Assembly: GCF_017745095.1 (NCBI RefSeq)
Contig: NZ_JAGHZZ010000014.1
Span: forward strand, 1 to 64,000
Source of the DNA: Sporocytophaga sp.
Lineage (GTDB): Bacteria; Bacteroidota; Bacteroidia; Cytophagales; Cytophagaceae
DNA length: 64,000 bases
Reading direction: 5' to 3'
In this document: in pieces, positions 37,460 to 47,474 of the stretch
Position numbering within the stretch: position 1 is the first letter of the stretch
How the letters are laid out: each line of letters opens with the position of its first letter
Position numbers and translations under genes: made by a program
The notes under the pieces: generated by a model
What the model saw: only the letters and a program-made list of their open reading frames with translations
Told to the model about the DNA's origin: nothing
Databases searched by the model: none

Positions 37460-37490
37460 TTTGGAATGATTAAATAAACCAGTAGTTTTG
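37460..37490 (+). promoter_or_regulatory. Promoter of atpD-atpC
   Basis: A -33 TTTG (37460-37463) and a -7 TAGTTTTG (37483-37490) are separated by 19 nt, the textbook layout of Bacteroidota housekeeping promoters (TTTG-N19-TAnnTTTG). Predicted start near 37497, about 40 nt before the atpD ATG. Confidence 0.7.
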
Positions 37491-37529
37491 CACTCGCAAA
37501 TTTAACCATACTTTACTTTAACAGCTTAA

Positions 37530-39041
<1,512 letters not shown>

Positions 39042-39055
39042 TTAATGAGGAAGCA

Positions 39056-39090
39056 GGAATGCTATTTTAAAATGGCGTTCCTTTTTCTTT
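39056..39090 (+). terminator. Hairpin with T-tract between atpD and atpC
   Basis: A 13-bp imperfect stem with G-T wobbles (GGAATGCTATTTT with AAAATGGCGTTCC, 39056-39081) is followed by TTTTTCTTT. It looks like an intrinsic terminator in mid-operon and may lower atpC relative to atpD. Confidence 0.65.
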
Positions 39091-39127
39091 CAATATCCTC
39101 ATTAAAATTCCACTATAAAACATTAGA

Positions 39128-39379
39128 ATGATGTTTCTAGAAATCATAACTCCTGACGAAAAGGTATTCAGCGGCGAAGTTGTCGCAGTGAACCTTCCCG
39201 GAACTGAGGGCCCATTTGAAGTACTTAATAATCACGCAGCAGTAATTAGCACATTGGACAAAGGAAATGTTAAAATTTCCGAAAGCCATAATCAAGTGAA
39301 AAATGTTGTAATAGATGGCGGATTAGTAGAGGTACTCGACAATAAGATCATTGTACTTGCTGAAGCAATAATTGGCTAA
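39128..39379 (+). CDS. atpC: F-type ATP synthase subunit epsilon
   Basis: 83 residues, the short form with only the N-terminal beta sandwich (MFLEIITPDEKVFSGEV, LPGTEGPFEVLNNHAAVISTL, VVIDGGLVEVLDNKIIVLAE). The C-terminal helical pair that can inhibit the enzyme in longer homologues is absent, as usual in Bacteroidota. It is part of the central stalk of F1. A hairpin separates it from atpD and a terminator follows. Confidence 0.95.
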   Translation: MMFLEIITPDEKVFSGEVVAVNLPGTEGPFEVLNNHAAVISTLDKGNVKISESHNQVKNVVIDGGLVEVLDNKIIVLAEAIIG

Positions 39380-39393
39380 CCAATACTAAACAT

Positions 39394-39430
39394 AAAAAAA
39401 GGCAGACTCCAAACGAGCCTGCCTTTTTCT
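39394..39430 (+). terminator. Intrinsic terminator of atpDC
   Basis: AAAAAGGCAG / CTGCCTTTTT arms with an inner CTC/GAG pair and one mismatch, followed by TTTTTCTTTTT, 15 bp after the atpC stop. Confidence 0.85.
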
Positions 39431-39615
39431 TTTTGCAGCTTTTAGTATATAACTAAAATCTCTTCACATTCGTAAAACTGATTTTCAGGACATTTTTAAG
39501 TAAAATCTGATTTTACAAATAAAATATCACTTACAGGTAAATTGCATAATCAATATCAATTAAATCCAACTATTATTCATAACTTTATACTAGAATAATA
39601 TTTTCAAAAAAATAA

Positions 39616-40257
39616 ATGAAAAGGCTTTTATACCTTTTTGCACTTTTACTTCCTCTCTCCTGTTTTTCATCAGACTTTGAAAAAAGGCCTACTCATTATC
39701 ATTTCCTAAAGCATTTTAATACAGAAGAGAACCCCTCTAAGGGCTTCAATATAAAACTTTCCCCTGCATTTTTCTGGAATACTGCCTCATTAGAGTTTGA
39801 ATATCCGTTAAGCAGTAAATTCTCCCTGGGCATTAATCTTTTTGCAAAACTCGGGAGTACAGGAAGTGGAAAAAATAATATAAAAGTAAAAGAAGAAAGC
39901 TTCCTGAAAGACGGCTACCTTGCCGAGGGGCTTATCCGGTTTTACCCAAAAGCTTCGGCTCCCGAAGGTATATTCGTACAGGGAAGTTTAACTTATGGCA
40001 ATCTTATTTATTTTGATGGAAATACCCGTCCATACACATTGCATAATCATTGGAGAAAACTTAAAAACGTAAATAGTAACGTGCCCATTGAAAAGCCCAA
40101 ACCTCTGGGAGGCGGACTGGGCATTGGCTATCAAACAGTTATAATTCCGGAACACTTAATAGGTTGCCTAGTTCTCGGAATGCAGGTAAATAGCGACTCG
40201 GGAAACAAGACTTTTTTCTCAATTTACCTTGCTCCATCTCTGGGAATTAAATTTTAG
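39616..40257 (+). CDS. Putative outer-membrane beta-barrel protein
   Basis: 213 residues with a signal peptide (KRLLYLFALLLPLSCFS). The sequence alternates hydrophobic and polar residues in strands (NIKLSPAFFWNTASLEFEYPL, KFSLGINLFAKLG) and ends in a strand closing with Phe (LAPSLGIKF), the mark of an outer-membrane barrel. The Cys in LSCFSS could instead make it a lipoprotein, but it is not followed by the usual Asp/Ser-rich linker. No function known. It lies 13 bp before a lipoprotein gene and probably forms an operon with it. Confidence 0.65.
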   Translation: MKRLLYLFALLLPLSCFSSDFEKRPTHYHFLKHFNTEENPSKGFNIKLSPAFFWNTASLEFEYPLSSKFSLGINLFAKLGSTGSGKNNIKVKEESFLKDGYLAEGLIRFYPKASAPEGIFVQGSLTYGNLIYFDGNTRPYTLHNHWRKLKNVNSNVPIEKPKPLGGGLGIGYQTVIIPEHLIGCLVLGMQVNSDSGNKTFFSIYLAPSLGIKF

Positions 40258-40270
40258 CTAAATTTATAGA

Positions 40271-40666
40271 ATGAAACGTAAGTTATACATTTTCGTCCTG
40301 ACTCTAACCTTGCTTTTCTCCTGTAAAAAGGACGAAAACTATGCGGACCCACGTCTTGTCGGAAAATGGACTGATTTCAATACTGCTTATACATTTAGTG
40401 AGGACAAAACTTTCTATTCTCTTTATCTCAGAAGTGGAATGGGAAGCGACACTATTTTGGTAGACAGCATCTTCGGAACTTATTCCGTGAACAAAAAAAA
40501 GAATGTTCTGAATTTCTCAATGCACGGTTATCGAAAAAAAGACAGCCTTAAAACAATCGTAATGGACAATAGAAATATGCCGGCCTGGAATTATTCATTT
40601 GATAATGATTCTACTCTTACCTATCGCACAAGCACTGCTTATAGCAAACTATTCAAGAAAAAGTAG
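40271..40666 (+). CDS. Small lipoprotein, lipocalin-like
   Basis: 131 residues. Lipoprotein signal MKRKLYIFVLTLTLLFSCKKDEN with Cys18 as the lipid site. The mature part begins VGKWTDFNTAYTFSEDKTFYSL and contains FGTYSVNKKKNVLNFS, the GxW and strand pattern of lipocalin-like lipoproteins common in Bacteroidota. Ligand unknown. Probably co-transcribed with the barrel gene just upstream. Confidence 0.7.
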   Translation: MKRKLYIFVLTLTLLFSCKKDENYADPRLVGKWTDFNTAYTFSEDKTFYSLYLRSGMGSDTILVDSIFGTYSVNKKKNVLNFSMHGYRKKDSLKTIVMDNRNMPAWNYSFDNDSTLTYRTSTAYSKLFKKK

Positions 40667-40705
40667 AGCATTATAAAAATAGATTTCTTTACGTTTAGCT
40701 ATCAT

Positions 40706-40737
40706 AAAAAAGCCCCTCGAATTTCGAAGGGCTTTTT
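40706..40737. terminator. Bidirectional intrinsic terminator
   Basis: AAAAAGCCC / GGGCTTTTT with an inner TCGAA/TTCGA pair and one mismatch. T-tracts on both strands serve the convergent genes on either side. Confidence 0.85.
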
Positions 40738-40763
40738 GTTTTATTAATAACGATTGTTAACAT

Positions 40764-41417
40764 TTAAAATGCAGCTCCGATTTTAAATCCGATCCTTACT
40801 CCCGGTCTTTGTCCATCTTCTTCCACCCCAATATAGGAAGCTGCCTTTTTAGGATCTGTTATAATTCTTTTATTCTCATAAGTAACTGGCTGCAAAGTTC
40901 TTAATTTCATCTGAGGACCTATATAAAAATCCATAACAAAAACCTTTGCAAAAATAAATTGAAACCCTCCTAAGACACCTCCACCAGCTTCTGTATAGCT
41001 GTATGTGGCATTATAGTCATTGTTAGGAGTTGTATTGTCATTAAATTCAACATCATATTTACCATATCTTCCAAATGCTGAGATGTAAAATCCTTTAGGA
41101 GCTGCCCAGGTTGTGTTTGTTAAATAGTATTTAAGTTCTGGTACAACGGTATATCCAGAATAAATTTTTCGATCCTCAGACCTTGTATTATCATTATCTG
41201 TCCATGTAATTCCATAACTATCTTGAATATGACGATAGCCGCCGGTAACCTGAAATGAAACCTTATCATTAATCGCCCTTTCATAGGCCAAATTCAAGCT
41301 GGCAGCAAATAGTTCTGGAAAGCCTATTTTAAGAACATTCTTAGGATCAGCTTTTTGAGCAAAAGAATTTACTACAGCAAAAAATAATAAGCTCAGAGTT
41401 AAAAGATTTTTTTTCAT
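40764..41417 (-). CDS. Putative outer-membrane protein (DUF3575-like barrel)
   Basis: 217 residues with a signal peptide (KKNLLTLSLLFFAVVNSFAQ). It shows LKIGFPELFAASLNLAYERAI at the start of the mature part, the segment that opens DUF3575-like and other small Bacteroidota barrels, then VVPELKYYLTN and GFYISAFGRYG strands, ending with RIGFKIGAAF. No enzymatic features. Expressed as a single gene. Confidence 0.7.
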   Translation of the reverse strand: MKKNLLTLSLLFFAVVNSFAQKADPKNVLKIGFPELFAASLNLAYERAINDKVSFQVTGGYRHIQDSYGITWTDNDNTRSEDRKIYSGYTVVPELKYYLTNTTWAAPKGFYISAFGRYGKYDVEFNDNTTPNNDYNATYSYTEAGGGVLGGFQFIFAKVFVMDFYIGPQMKLRTLQPVTYENKRIITDPKKAASYIGVEEDGQRPGVRIGFKIGAAF

Positions 41418-41538
41418 CGTTTTAAAAGTTCTATATTACAAATATACGTTTAGCGACCGGATTTTCCTTTAAATAGGTATTTAAACTAGAAAAATTTACT
41501 TTTTTGATCAATGGGTTTTCCCCATCTTTGCACACGAA

Positions 41539-42204
41539 ATGCTTGCCCAAATACTTGCCCTTATAAAAAAAGATCTCACTCTGGAATGGAGACAAAAATA
41601 TGCCTTCGGAGGAATCTTGTTGTATGTTGGCGGCGCAATTTTTATATGCTACCTGAGTATCGGAGTCAGAACATCGCAACTCTCTCCTTCTACCTGGAAT
41701 GCAATATTCTGGATCATAATGCTTTTCATTTCCATAAATGCGGTATCTAAAAGCTTTTTTCAGGAACGACAACAGCGATTTATTTATTATTACACCATAG
41801 CAGATCCTCAGGCTTTTATTGTTTCCAAAATCATTTACAATGCTATTCTGATGATTTTTCTGGGAATTATTGCATTCGCATTTTATGCCTTAGTGATGGA
41901 AAATAGAGTTGAAGACAATTTGTTGTTTATATTCAACATTTTGCTGGCTTCGCTATCATTTGCCTCAGCTCTTACGATGATCAGCGCAATTGCAGCAAAA
42001 GCTGGAAATAACGCTACACTTATGGCGATTCTTGGCTTTCCGGTAATTCTCCCTCTACTATTGCTTGTTATCAAAATTTCCAAAGCTGCAATTGATGGGT
42101 TGGATCGCTCGTTAAGTATTGATGAAATTGCAATTGTACTTTCTATAAATGTAATTATAATAACTGTAACATATTTACTATTTCCTTACCTTTGGCGAAG
42201 CTGA
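41539..42204 (+). CDS. ccmB: Heme exporter membrane subunit CcmB
   Basis: 221 residues with six predicted helices. It is the permease part of the CcmABC heme-handling ABC complex for cytochrome c maturation. N-terminal LIKKDLTLEWRQKYAFGG and the central FFQERQQRFIYYYTIADPQAFIVSKI are typical of CcmB. The ATPase CcmA is not next to it. It is the first gene of a tight plus-strand operon that runs to about 48.35 kb, with gaps of 28 bp or less between genes. Confidence 0.9.
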   Translation: MLAQILALIKKDLTLEWRQKYAFGGILLYVGGAIFICYLSIGVRTSQLSPSTWNAIFWIIMLFISINAVSKSFFQERQQRFIYYYTIADPQAFIVSKIIYNAILMIFLGIIAFAFYALVMENRVEDNLLFIFNILLASLSFASALTMISAIAAKAGNNATLMAILGFPVILPLLLLVIKISKAAIDGLDRSLSIDEIAIVLSINVIIITVTYLLFPYLWRS

Positions 42205-42232
42205 AAAAGGTAATTTCGTAGATTTCGGCCTC

Positions 42233-42919
42233 ATGACAACAAACTCAAAAAAAGGTCCACTCAACTGGTGGAAAATACTGACAATTATTCTCTTGTTCTA
42301 TACACTGATTGCAGGTTTTTTATTTCCCGTTCCAAGACTTCCAATCCTTAATGAATCTATAAGAAACTTGTATTTCCACGTTCCAATGTGGTTTGCAATG
42401 ATCATTATGCTTGGTGTTTCTGTGGTAAATGCCATATTATACCTTTCCAAAGAAGACTGGAAACATGATAAAACTGCTGTAGAAGCTGCTAATACGGGTA
42501 TCGTATTCGGGATATTAGGAATTGTTACTGGTATGCTTTGGGCTAAATTTACCTGGGGCGAATCATGGAGCGGCGATCCGAAACAAAATGCATCTGCTAT
42601 AGGGATACTTATTTACCTGGCTTATTTTATTTTGAGAGGTTCCTTTTCAGATCCTGTAGAAAAAGCTAAGATCAGCGCGATTTACAACATTCTTGCATAT
42701 CCTGCATTTCTCGCACTAATCTTTGTACTGCCAAGACTTACAAGTTCTCTTCATCCCGGAAACGGAGGCAACCCAGGTTTCAATGCTTACGACCTGGACA
42801 ACAAAATGAGAATGGTCTTCTACCCTGCCATTATTGGTTTTTCACTTTTAGGCTGGTGGATTACAACTCTAAGAATACGCTTTAAAAATATCGAACACCT
42901 TATCAAGTGGGGGAATTAA
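42233..42919 (+). CDS. ccmC: Cytochrome c assembly protein, CcmC/CcsA type
   Basis: 228 residues with six helices. The heme-handling WWD-like motif is present as FTWGESWSGDPKQNASAI, with flanking His in NLYFHVPMWF and SSLHPGN. It presents heme to the chaperone CcmE in the inner membrane. It follows ccmB by 28 bp and precedes the small ccmD gene by 3 bp. Confidence 0.9.
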   Translation: MTTNSKKGPLNWWKILTIILLFYTLIAGFLFPVPRLPILNESIRNLYFHVPMWFAMIIMLGVSVVNAILYLSKEDWKHDKTAVEAANTGIVFGILGIVTGMLWAKFTWGESWSGDPKQNASAIGILIYLAYFILRGSFSDPVEKAKISAIYNILAYPAFLALIFVLPRLTSSLHPGNGGNPGFNAYDLDNKMRMVFYPAIIGFSLLGWWITTLRIRFKNIEHLIKWGN

Positions 42920-42922
42920 TCT

Positions 42923-43162
42923 ATGAAAAAATTGTTTTTTCTATTCGTCTTGTTATTCTCTTTGAATTTTGCTGCACCTGTTTTTGCCCAGAATGCCATT
43001 TCTTCTGAAAAAGTGGAAATGGCTGATGCATTCAGAAAAGAAGGTAAAATTTATGTTGTAGTGGGAACGTTTGTACTAATTCTTACAGGTATCATTGTAT
43101 ACCTCGTGGTGCTAGACAGAAAACTAACCAAACTGGAAGACGAAATCGAGCATCAAAAATAA
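42923..43162 (+). CDS. CcmD family small membrane protein
   Basis: 79 residues: signal-like first helix (KKLFFLFVLLFSLNFAAPVFA), then a second helix (IYVVVGTFVLILTGIIVYLVVLD) and a charged tail (RKLTKLEDEIEHQK). This single anchor plus basic tail and its place between CcmC and CcmE identify it as the Bacteroidota CcmD counterpart, which helps release holo-CcmE in other bacteria. The cleavable N-terminal segment is unlike proteobacterial CcmD. Confidence 0.75.
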   Translation: MKKLFFLFVLLFSLNFAAPVFAQNAISSEKVEMADAFRKEGKIYVVVGTFVLILTGIIVYLVVLDRKLTKLEDEIEHQK

Positions 43163-43164
43163 CC

Positions 43165-43578
43165 ATGAAAAAGACTCATATTATAGGGCTCATTGTTATC
43201 GCTATTTGTATCGGTGTAATTGTTTCAACATCCGGGGATACAAGTGCCTATGTTACATTTAAAGAAGCAGCCGAAATGGCCGCTGACGGAAATAAACACA
43301 AAGTTCATGTAGTTGGCAAAGTAAAAAAAGACACCAATGGCCAATTGACAGACTTCTACTACAAACCTGAAATGGATCCGAATTACTTCGCATTCAAACT
43401 GATTGATCAAAATAACCAGGAACAGGAAGTCGTATATCTCAATCCTAAACCACAAGATTTTGAAAGAGCTGAACAAATTGTGGTGATAGGCAGCACTCAG
43501 GATAAAATCTTCAAAGCAGATAAAATCCTTATGAAATGCCCTTCAAAATATGAAGAAAAAGAACTGAAGGCTAATTAA
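43165..43578 (+). CDS. ccmE: Cytochrome c maturation protein CcmE
   Basis: 137 residues: an N-terminal anchor (THIIGLIVIAICIGVIVST) and an OB-fold periplasmic domain (AYVTFKEAAEMA, HKVHVVGKVKKD, VIGSTQDKIFKADKILMKCPSKY). It carries heme to apocytochromes. The heme-binding His of the usual HDE(Y) motif is not visible here: the end reads MKCPSKYEEK, with a Cys nearby, as in the Cys-type CcmE variants (CxxxY). That assignment follows from CPSKY fitting CxxxY. Confidence 0.88.
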   Translation: MKKTHIIGLIVIAICIGVIVSTSGDTSAYVTFKEAAEMAADGNKHKVHVVGKVKKDTNGQLTDFYYKPEMDPNYFAFKLIDQNNQEQEVVYLNPKPQDFERAEQIVVIGSTQDKIFKADKILMKCPSKYEEKELKAN

Positions 43579-43594
43579 TTAAACTATCGAATTC

Positions 43595-46150
43595 ATGCGT
43601 GCATATCTGGGCGACCTTGGCCACCTTTGTGTCATCATTTCATTTATATTTTCCATCCTTGCTACTATTTCCTTCGGAAAAGCCACAGTATCTATAGATG
43701 CACTTAAAAAAGATTCCTGGCTCAGATTTGCAAGGGGCATCTTTTTCATCCATTCACTCGCAGTATTTGGTATAGTTGCAGCTTTATTTACCATCATAAG
43801 CCAGCATTACTACGAATATCACTATGCCTGGAGCCACTCTTCCAACAATCTGCCATCCGAATACATGATTTCGTGTTTCTGGGAAGGTCAGGAAGGAAGT
43901 TTTCTGCTCTGGACGTTCTGGAATGTTTTGCTAGGTTTAATCCTTATTAAAGTAAATAAAACATGGGAAGCTCCTGTCATGACGATCTTTTGTCTTGTCC
44001 AGCTCTTCCTTTGTTCAATGATTCTGGGAATTGTAATCCCCGGTCTTGATTTTAAAATTGGCAGCTCTCCATTTATCTTGCTAAAAGATTACATGGGAGA
44101 TATTCCTGTTTATCAAATTAATCCGAATTTTATCCCTGAAGATGGTACAGGCTTAAACCCATTATTACAGAACTACTGGATGGTCATTCACCCTCCTACT
44201 CTATTCCTTGGCTTTGCTGCAACTCTAGTTCCTTTTGCATATTGTATGGCGGGACTATGGCAAGGCAGATACAAAGAATGGATCAGACCTGCTTTTCCTT
44301 GGGCACTATTCGCTGCTACAACACTCGGAATCGGGATTTTAATGGGTGGTTATTGGGCATATGAAACACTGAACTTTGGCGGTTACTGGAACTGGGACCC
44401 TGTAGAAAATGCAGTGTATGTGCCATGGCTAGTGATGGTTGCAGCCATACACACCATGCTCATTTTCAAAAACAGTAATAAGTCTCTTCAGGCATCTGTT
44501 ATTCTTATCACTGCCCAGTTTATACTAATCCTTTATTCTACCTTTCTTACAAGAAGTGGCGTGCTTGGAAACTCTTCAGTGCATTCATTTACTGATCTAG
44601 GGCTTTCGGGACAATTATTGCTTTTCCTTTTTGCACTTATAATTGTAGCGGTAATCTTCATAATAGTTCGCTGGAAAAACCTTAAAGGAGAGGATAGTGA
44701 AGAAGTATCTGTTTACTCCCGTGAGTTCTGGATATTTATCGGAGTAGTAGTTTTTTGTCTTGCAGCATTCCAAGTCCTTTACACAACTTCAATTCCTGTT
44801 TACAACAAACTTCTTGGCTGGATTGGAATTGAATCTAACATCGCCCCACCTGCAGATCAGATTGAACATTATTCCAAATTTCAAATCTGGGCAGGGATAC
44901 TGATTGCATTGATTTCGGCGATAGGCCAGTTCTTCTGGTGGAAAAAAATGGATAGCAAAAAGTTGTGGGAAGAAATCAGCATACCTGCTATCATTACTTT
45001 ACTGGTTTCCAGTGCACTCATTTGTCTGACGATGATGAATAAAATTGACATCACTCCGACTTATATCCTTTTATTTACAACTGCACTATTTTCAGTAATT
45101 AGCAATATTTCCATATTCATCAAGATAGTTAAAAACAACTATAAACTGACCGGCGGTGCTATCGCCCACATCGGTGTGGCGCTGATGTTATTCGGAATAC
45201 TATTTTCATCAGGATATTCGAAAGTCATTTCCCTTAACACCACAGGCTTAATTTATTCTAAAGAAGCTGGAAATGACTTCAATAGAGACAATATCCTTCT
45301 CTGGAGAAACGAATGGAAAGAGATGAATGACTATAAACTGAAATTCATCGGACCAAGACTTGAAGCCAAAGATTACCCTGGCTATATCAAAAAAGAGCAC
45401 CTTATTCTGCTTGATGACAAATACAAGGCACTTGCTAAGAAGACAATTGAACATGAAGGGAAAAAGTATTTCGACAAAGGAGATACGATAGAAATATATC
45501 CAGAAAACACTTACTATGAAGTTTTAATAGCGAAAGCAGGCGGTGATACATTTACAATTTATCCTAGAGCACAGGTTAACCCTACTATGGGATTACTTGC
45601 ATCACCTGGCATTGAACACTTCTACGATAAAGATCTTTATGCACACGTATCTTCCATTCCTTCTCCTCAGGAAGAAAAAGAATGGTCTCCAACTGAAGAA
45701 TATACCATTAAGCCTGGAGATACAGTGTTTATCAATGACTATGTAACAATCCTTAATGAAGTAGAAAGGGTTAATTACGTTCCTGGAATGCCATTAGCTC
45801 AAGAAGATGCAGCGGTAATGGCTCATTTTCATGTACTTGACAGGGAAAAAAACCATAGTATTCACCCGATTTACATAATTAAGGTAAAAGAAGGACTAGC
45901 CGGACAAATTCCGGACGTCAATGAAGACCTTGGGATCAAAATCAGCTTTCTTAATATCGATCCTACTAAAGAGGTATTTACATTTGCAGTCAATACCACC
46001 CAGAAGGATTATATCATTCTGAAAGCAATTGAAAAGCCTTTTATCAATATCCTTTGGATTGGAACTCTTGTTCTCGTTGCAGGTATGCTACTTGCTATGA
46101 TCAGAAGATATCAGGAGTTTGCCAAAATGAGGGATAAAAACACTGAATAA
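43595..46150 (+). CDS. ccmF: Cytochrome c heme lyase, CcmF/CcsA family
   Basis: 851 residues with about 14 membrane helices. The WWD heme-binding loop is present as GGYWNWDPVENAVYVPW and the partner segment as MVIHPPTLFLGF. The early DLGHLCVIISFIFSIL and SEYMISCFWEGQEGSFLLW are normal for CcmF. A long periplasmic region (about 550-820) precedes the last helix. It attaches heme to CXXCH sites. Full length and uninterrupted. Confidence 0.92.
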   Translation: MRAYLGDLGHLCVIISFIFSILATISFGKATVSIDALKKDSWLRFARGIFFIHSLAVFGIVAALFTIISQHYYEYHYAWSHSSNNLPSEYMISCFWEGQEGSFLLWTFWNVLLGLILIKVNKTWEAPVMTIFCLVQLFLCSMILGIVIPGLDFKIGSSPFILLKDYMGDIPVYQINPNFIPEDGTGLNPLLQNYWMVIHPPTLFLGFAATLVPFAYCMAGLWQGRYKEWIRPAFPWALFAATTLGIGILMGGYWAYETLNFGGYWNWDPVENAVYVPWLVMVAAIHTMLIFKNSNKSLQASVILITAQFILILYSTFLTRSGVLGNSSVHSFTDLGLSGQLLLFLFALIIVAVIFIIVRWKNLKGEDSEEVSVYSREFWIFIGVVVFCLAAFQVLYTTSIPVYNKLLGWIGIESNIAPPADQIEHYSKFQIWAGILIALISAIGQFFWWKKMDSKKLWEEISIPAIITLLVSSALICLTMMNKIDITPTYILLFTTALFSVISNISIFIKIVKNNYKLTGGAIAHIGVALMLFGILFSSGYSKVISLNTTGLIYSKEAGNDFNRDNILLWRNEWKEMNDYKLKFIGPRLEAKDYPGYIKKEHLILLDDKYKALAKKTIEHEGKKYFDKGDTIEIYPENTYYEVLIAKAGGDTFTIYPRAQVNPTMGLLASPGIEHFYDKDLYAHVSSIPSPQEEKEWSPTEEYTIKPGDTVFINDYVTILNEVERVNYVPGMPLAQEDAAVMAHFHVLDREKNHSIHPIYIIKVKEGLAGQIPDVNEDLGIKISFLNIDPTKEVFTFAVNTTQKDYIILKAIEKPFINILWIGTLVLVAGMLLAMIRRYQEFAKMRDKNTE

Positions 46151-46167
46151 TTTTTAAATCTGCGAGC

Positions 46168-46947
46168 ATGGGCTATAGGATATCTATGATCGGTTCGGGC
46201 AATCTGGCCAGTCATCTGGCCCCTGCTCTTGAAAATGCCGGGCATTTTGTAAGTGAAGTATACTCAAGAAATCCGACTTCGGCGAAAAGTCTGTGTAGCA
46301 TGTTATACAATGCTACCAGTGTTTCTAGCCTGGATTTCTCTCATAGCAAATCTGCAATTTTCATCATTGCCGTGAATGACGATGCCATAGAAGAAGTAGC
46401 TGCTCAGATTGCTCTTCCTCCAAATGGCACTTTGATACATACTTCAGGCACCAAATCAATATCAATTTTATGCGGGTTTGAGCATTTTGGAAGTCTCTAT
46501 CCTCTGCAAACTTTTACCAAACGTAAAAAAGTTTCCTGGGAAGAAATTCCGATTTTAACAGAAGGCTCCGACGAAGAAACCGCTAAACATATTTTAGCCT
46601 TAGGGAAAAGCATTTCGGCTAAAGCATTTCAGGCCTCCGAAGAAAAAAGAAAGCTCGTACATCTTTCGGCCGTTTTTTCAGCAAATTTTGCAAATCATTT
46701 GCTATATATGTCAAAATCTATACTAGACGAAAATGATATAGACTTTACAATACTAAAGCCTTTGCTTACCGAAACTCTGAAAAAGGCCTTTGAAATAGAT
46801 CCTATCAAAGCTCAAACTGGTCCTGCAGTAAGAAAAGATATCTCAACTATCAGAGACCACCTGAAAATTCTTGACAATAAAGAAGATTTTAAGAAAATTT
46901 ATAAAGACATTACTGAAAATATAATCAAAGTTCATTCACAATCTTAA
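46168..46947 (+). CDS. Rossmann-fold protein with DUF2520
   Basis: 259 residues. The N-terminal NAD(P)-binding fold begins RISMIGSGNLASHLAPAL and is followed by the DUF2520 helical domain (FEHFGSLYPLQTFTKRKKVSW, HLSAVFSANFANHLLYMSK, GPAVRKDISTIRDHL). Related to F420-dependent NADP reductases and ProC-like enzymes; the substrate is unknown. It is in the same operon as ccmF and the KdsC-like gene, 5 bp from the latter, a gene order common in Bacteroidota. Confidence 0.85.
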   Translation: MGYRISMIGSGNLASHLAPALENAGHFVSEVYSRNPTSAKSLCSMLYNATSVSSLDFSHSKSAIFIIAVNDDAIEEVAAQIALPPNGTLIHTSGTKSISILCGFEHFGSLYPLQTFTKRKKVSWEEIPILTEGSDEETAKHILALGKSISAKAFQASEEKRKLVHLSAVFSANFANHLLYMSKSILDENDIDFTILKPLLTETLKKAFEIDPIKAQTGPAVRKDISTIRDHLKILDNKEDFKKIYKDITENIIKVHSQS

Positions 46948-46951
46948 TTCC

Positions 46952-47464
46952 ATGGATAGCCAACATTCTGATTTTTCCAAAATCAATACTTTTCTTTTTG
47001 ATGTAGATGGAGTTCTTACTGATGGAAGCATTCAGGCCTTCTCTACAGGAGAGCATGTTAGAAATTTTTATATTAAAGATGGATATGCCATTGAAAAAGC
47101 GCTTCAAAGCGGTTATAACATCATTATCATAACAGGGGGCTTTGAAGAAGGAGTTGCCAAAAGGCTGAAATTTTTGGGGATAAAAGATGTTTTTATGGGA
47201 GTAAAAGACAAACTTGCAGTATACAATGAATATCTGCACGATAAACATCTGGACAAAAGTTCCATTTTATACATGGGCGATGACCTTCCTGATCTTAAAA
47301 TGCTTAAATTGGTTGGTATGCCTACCTGCCCTAACGATGCAGTTGGAGATATAAAAAATGTTTGCAAATACATTTCTCCATACAATGGAGGACGCGGTGC
47401 TGTCAGAGATGTTATTGAACAAGTAATGAAAGCCCAGGGCAAATGGCTTATCGACCAATGGTAA
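46952..47464 (+). CDS. KdsC-like HAD phosphatase (Kdo-8-phosphate phosphatase)
   Basis: 170 residues, capless C0-type HAD enzyme. Motif I is FLFDVDGVLTDGSI with the nucleophile Asp, motif II is IIITGG, motif III has Lys in GVKDKLAVYNEY, and motif IV is YMGDDLPDLKML. The length and motif wording match KdsC, which makes Kdo for lipopolysaccharide. Related enzymes dephosphorylate other nine-carbon or eight-carbon sugar acids, so the exact substrate is inferred. Confidence 0.87.
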   Translation: MDSQHSDFSKINTFLFDVDGVLTDGSIQAFSTGEHVRNFYIKDGYAIEKALQSGYNIIIITGGFEEGVAKRLKFLGIKDVFMGVKDKLAVYNEYLHDKHLDKSSILYMGDDLPDLKMLKLVGMPTCPNDAVGDIKNVCKYISPYNGGRGAVRDVIEQVMKAQGKWLIDQW

Positions 47465-47474
47465 AACCTCATTT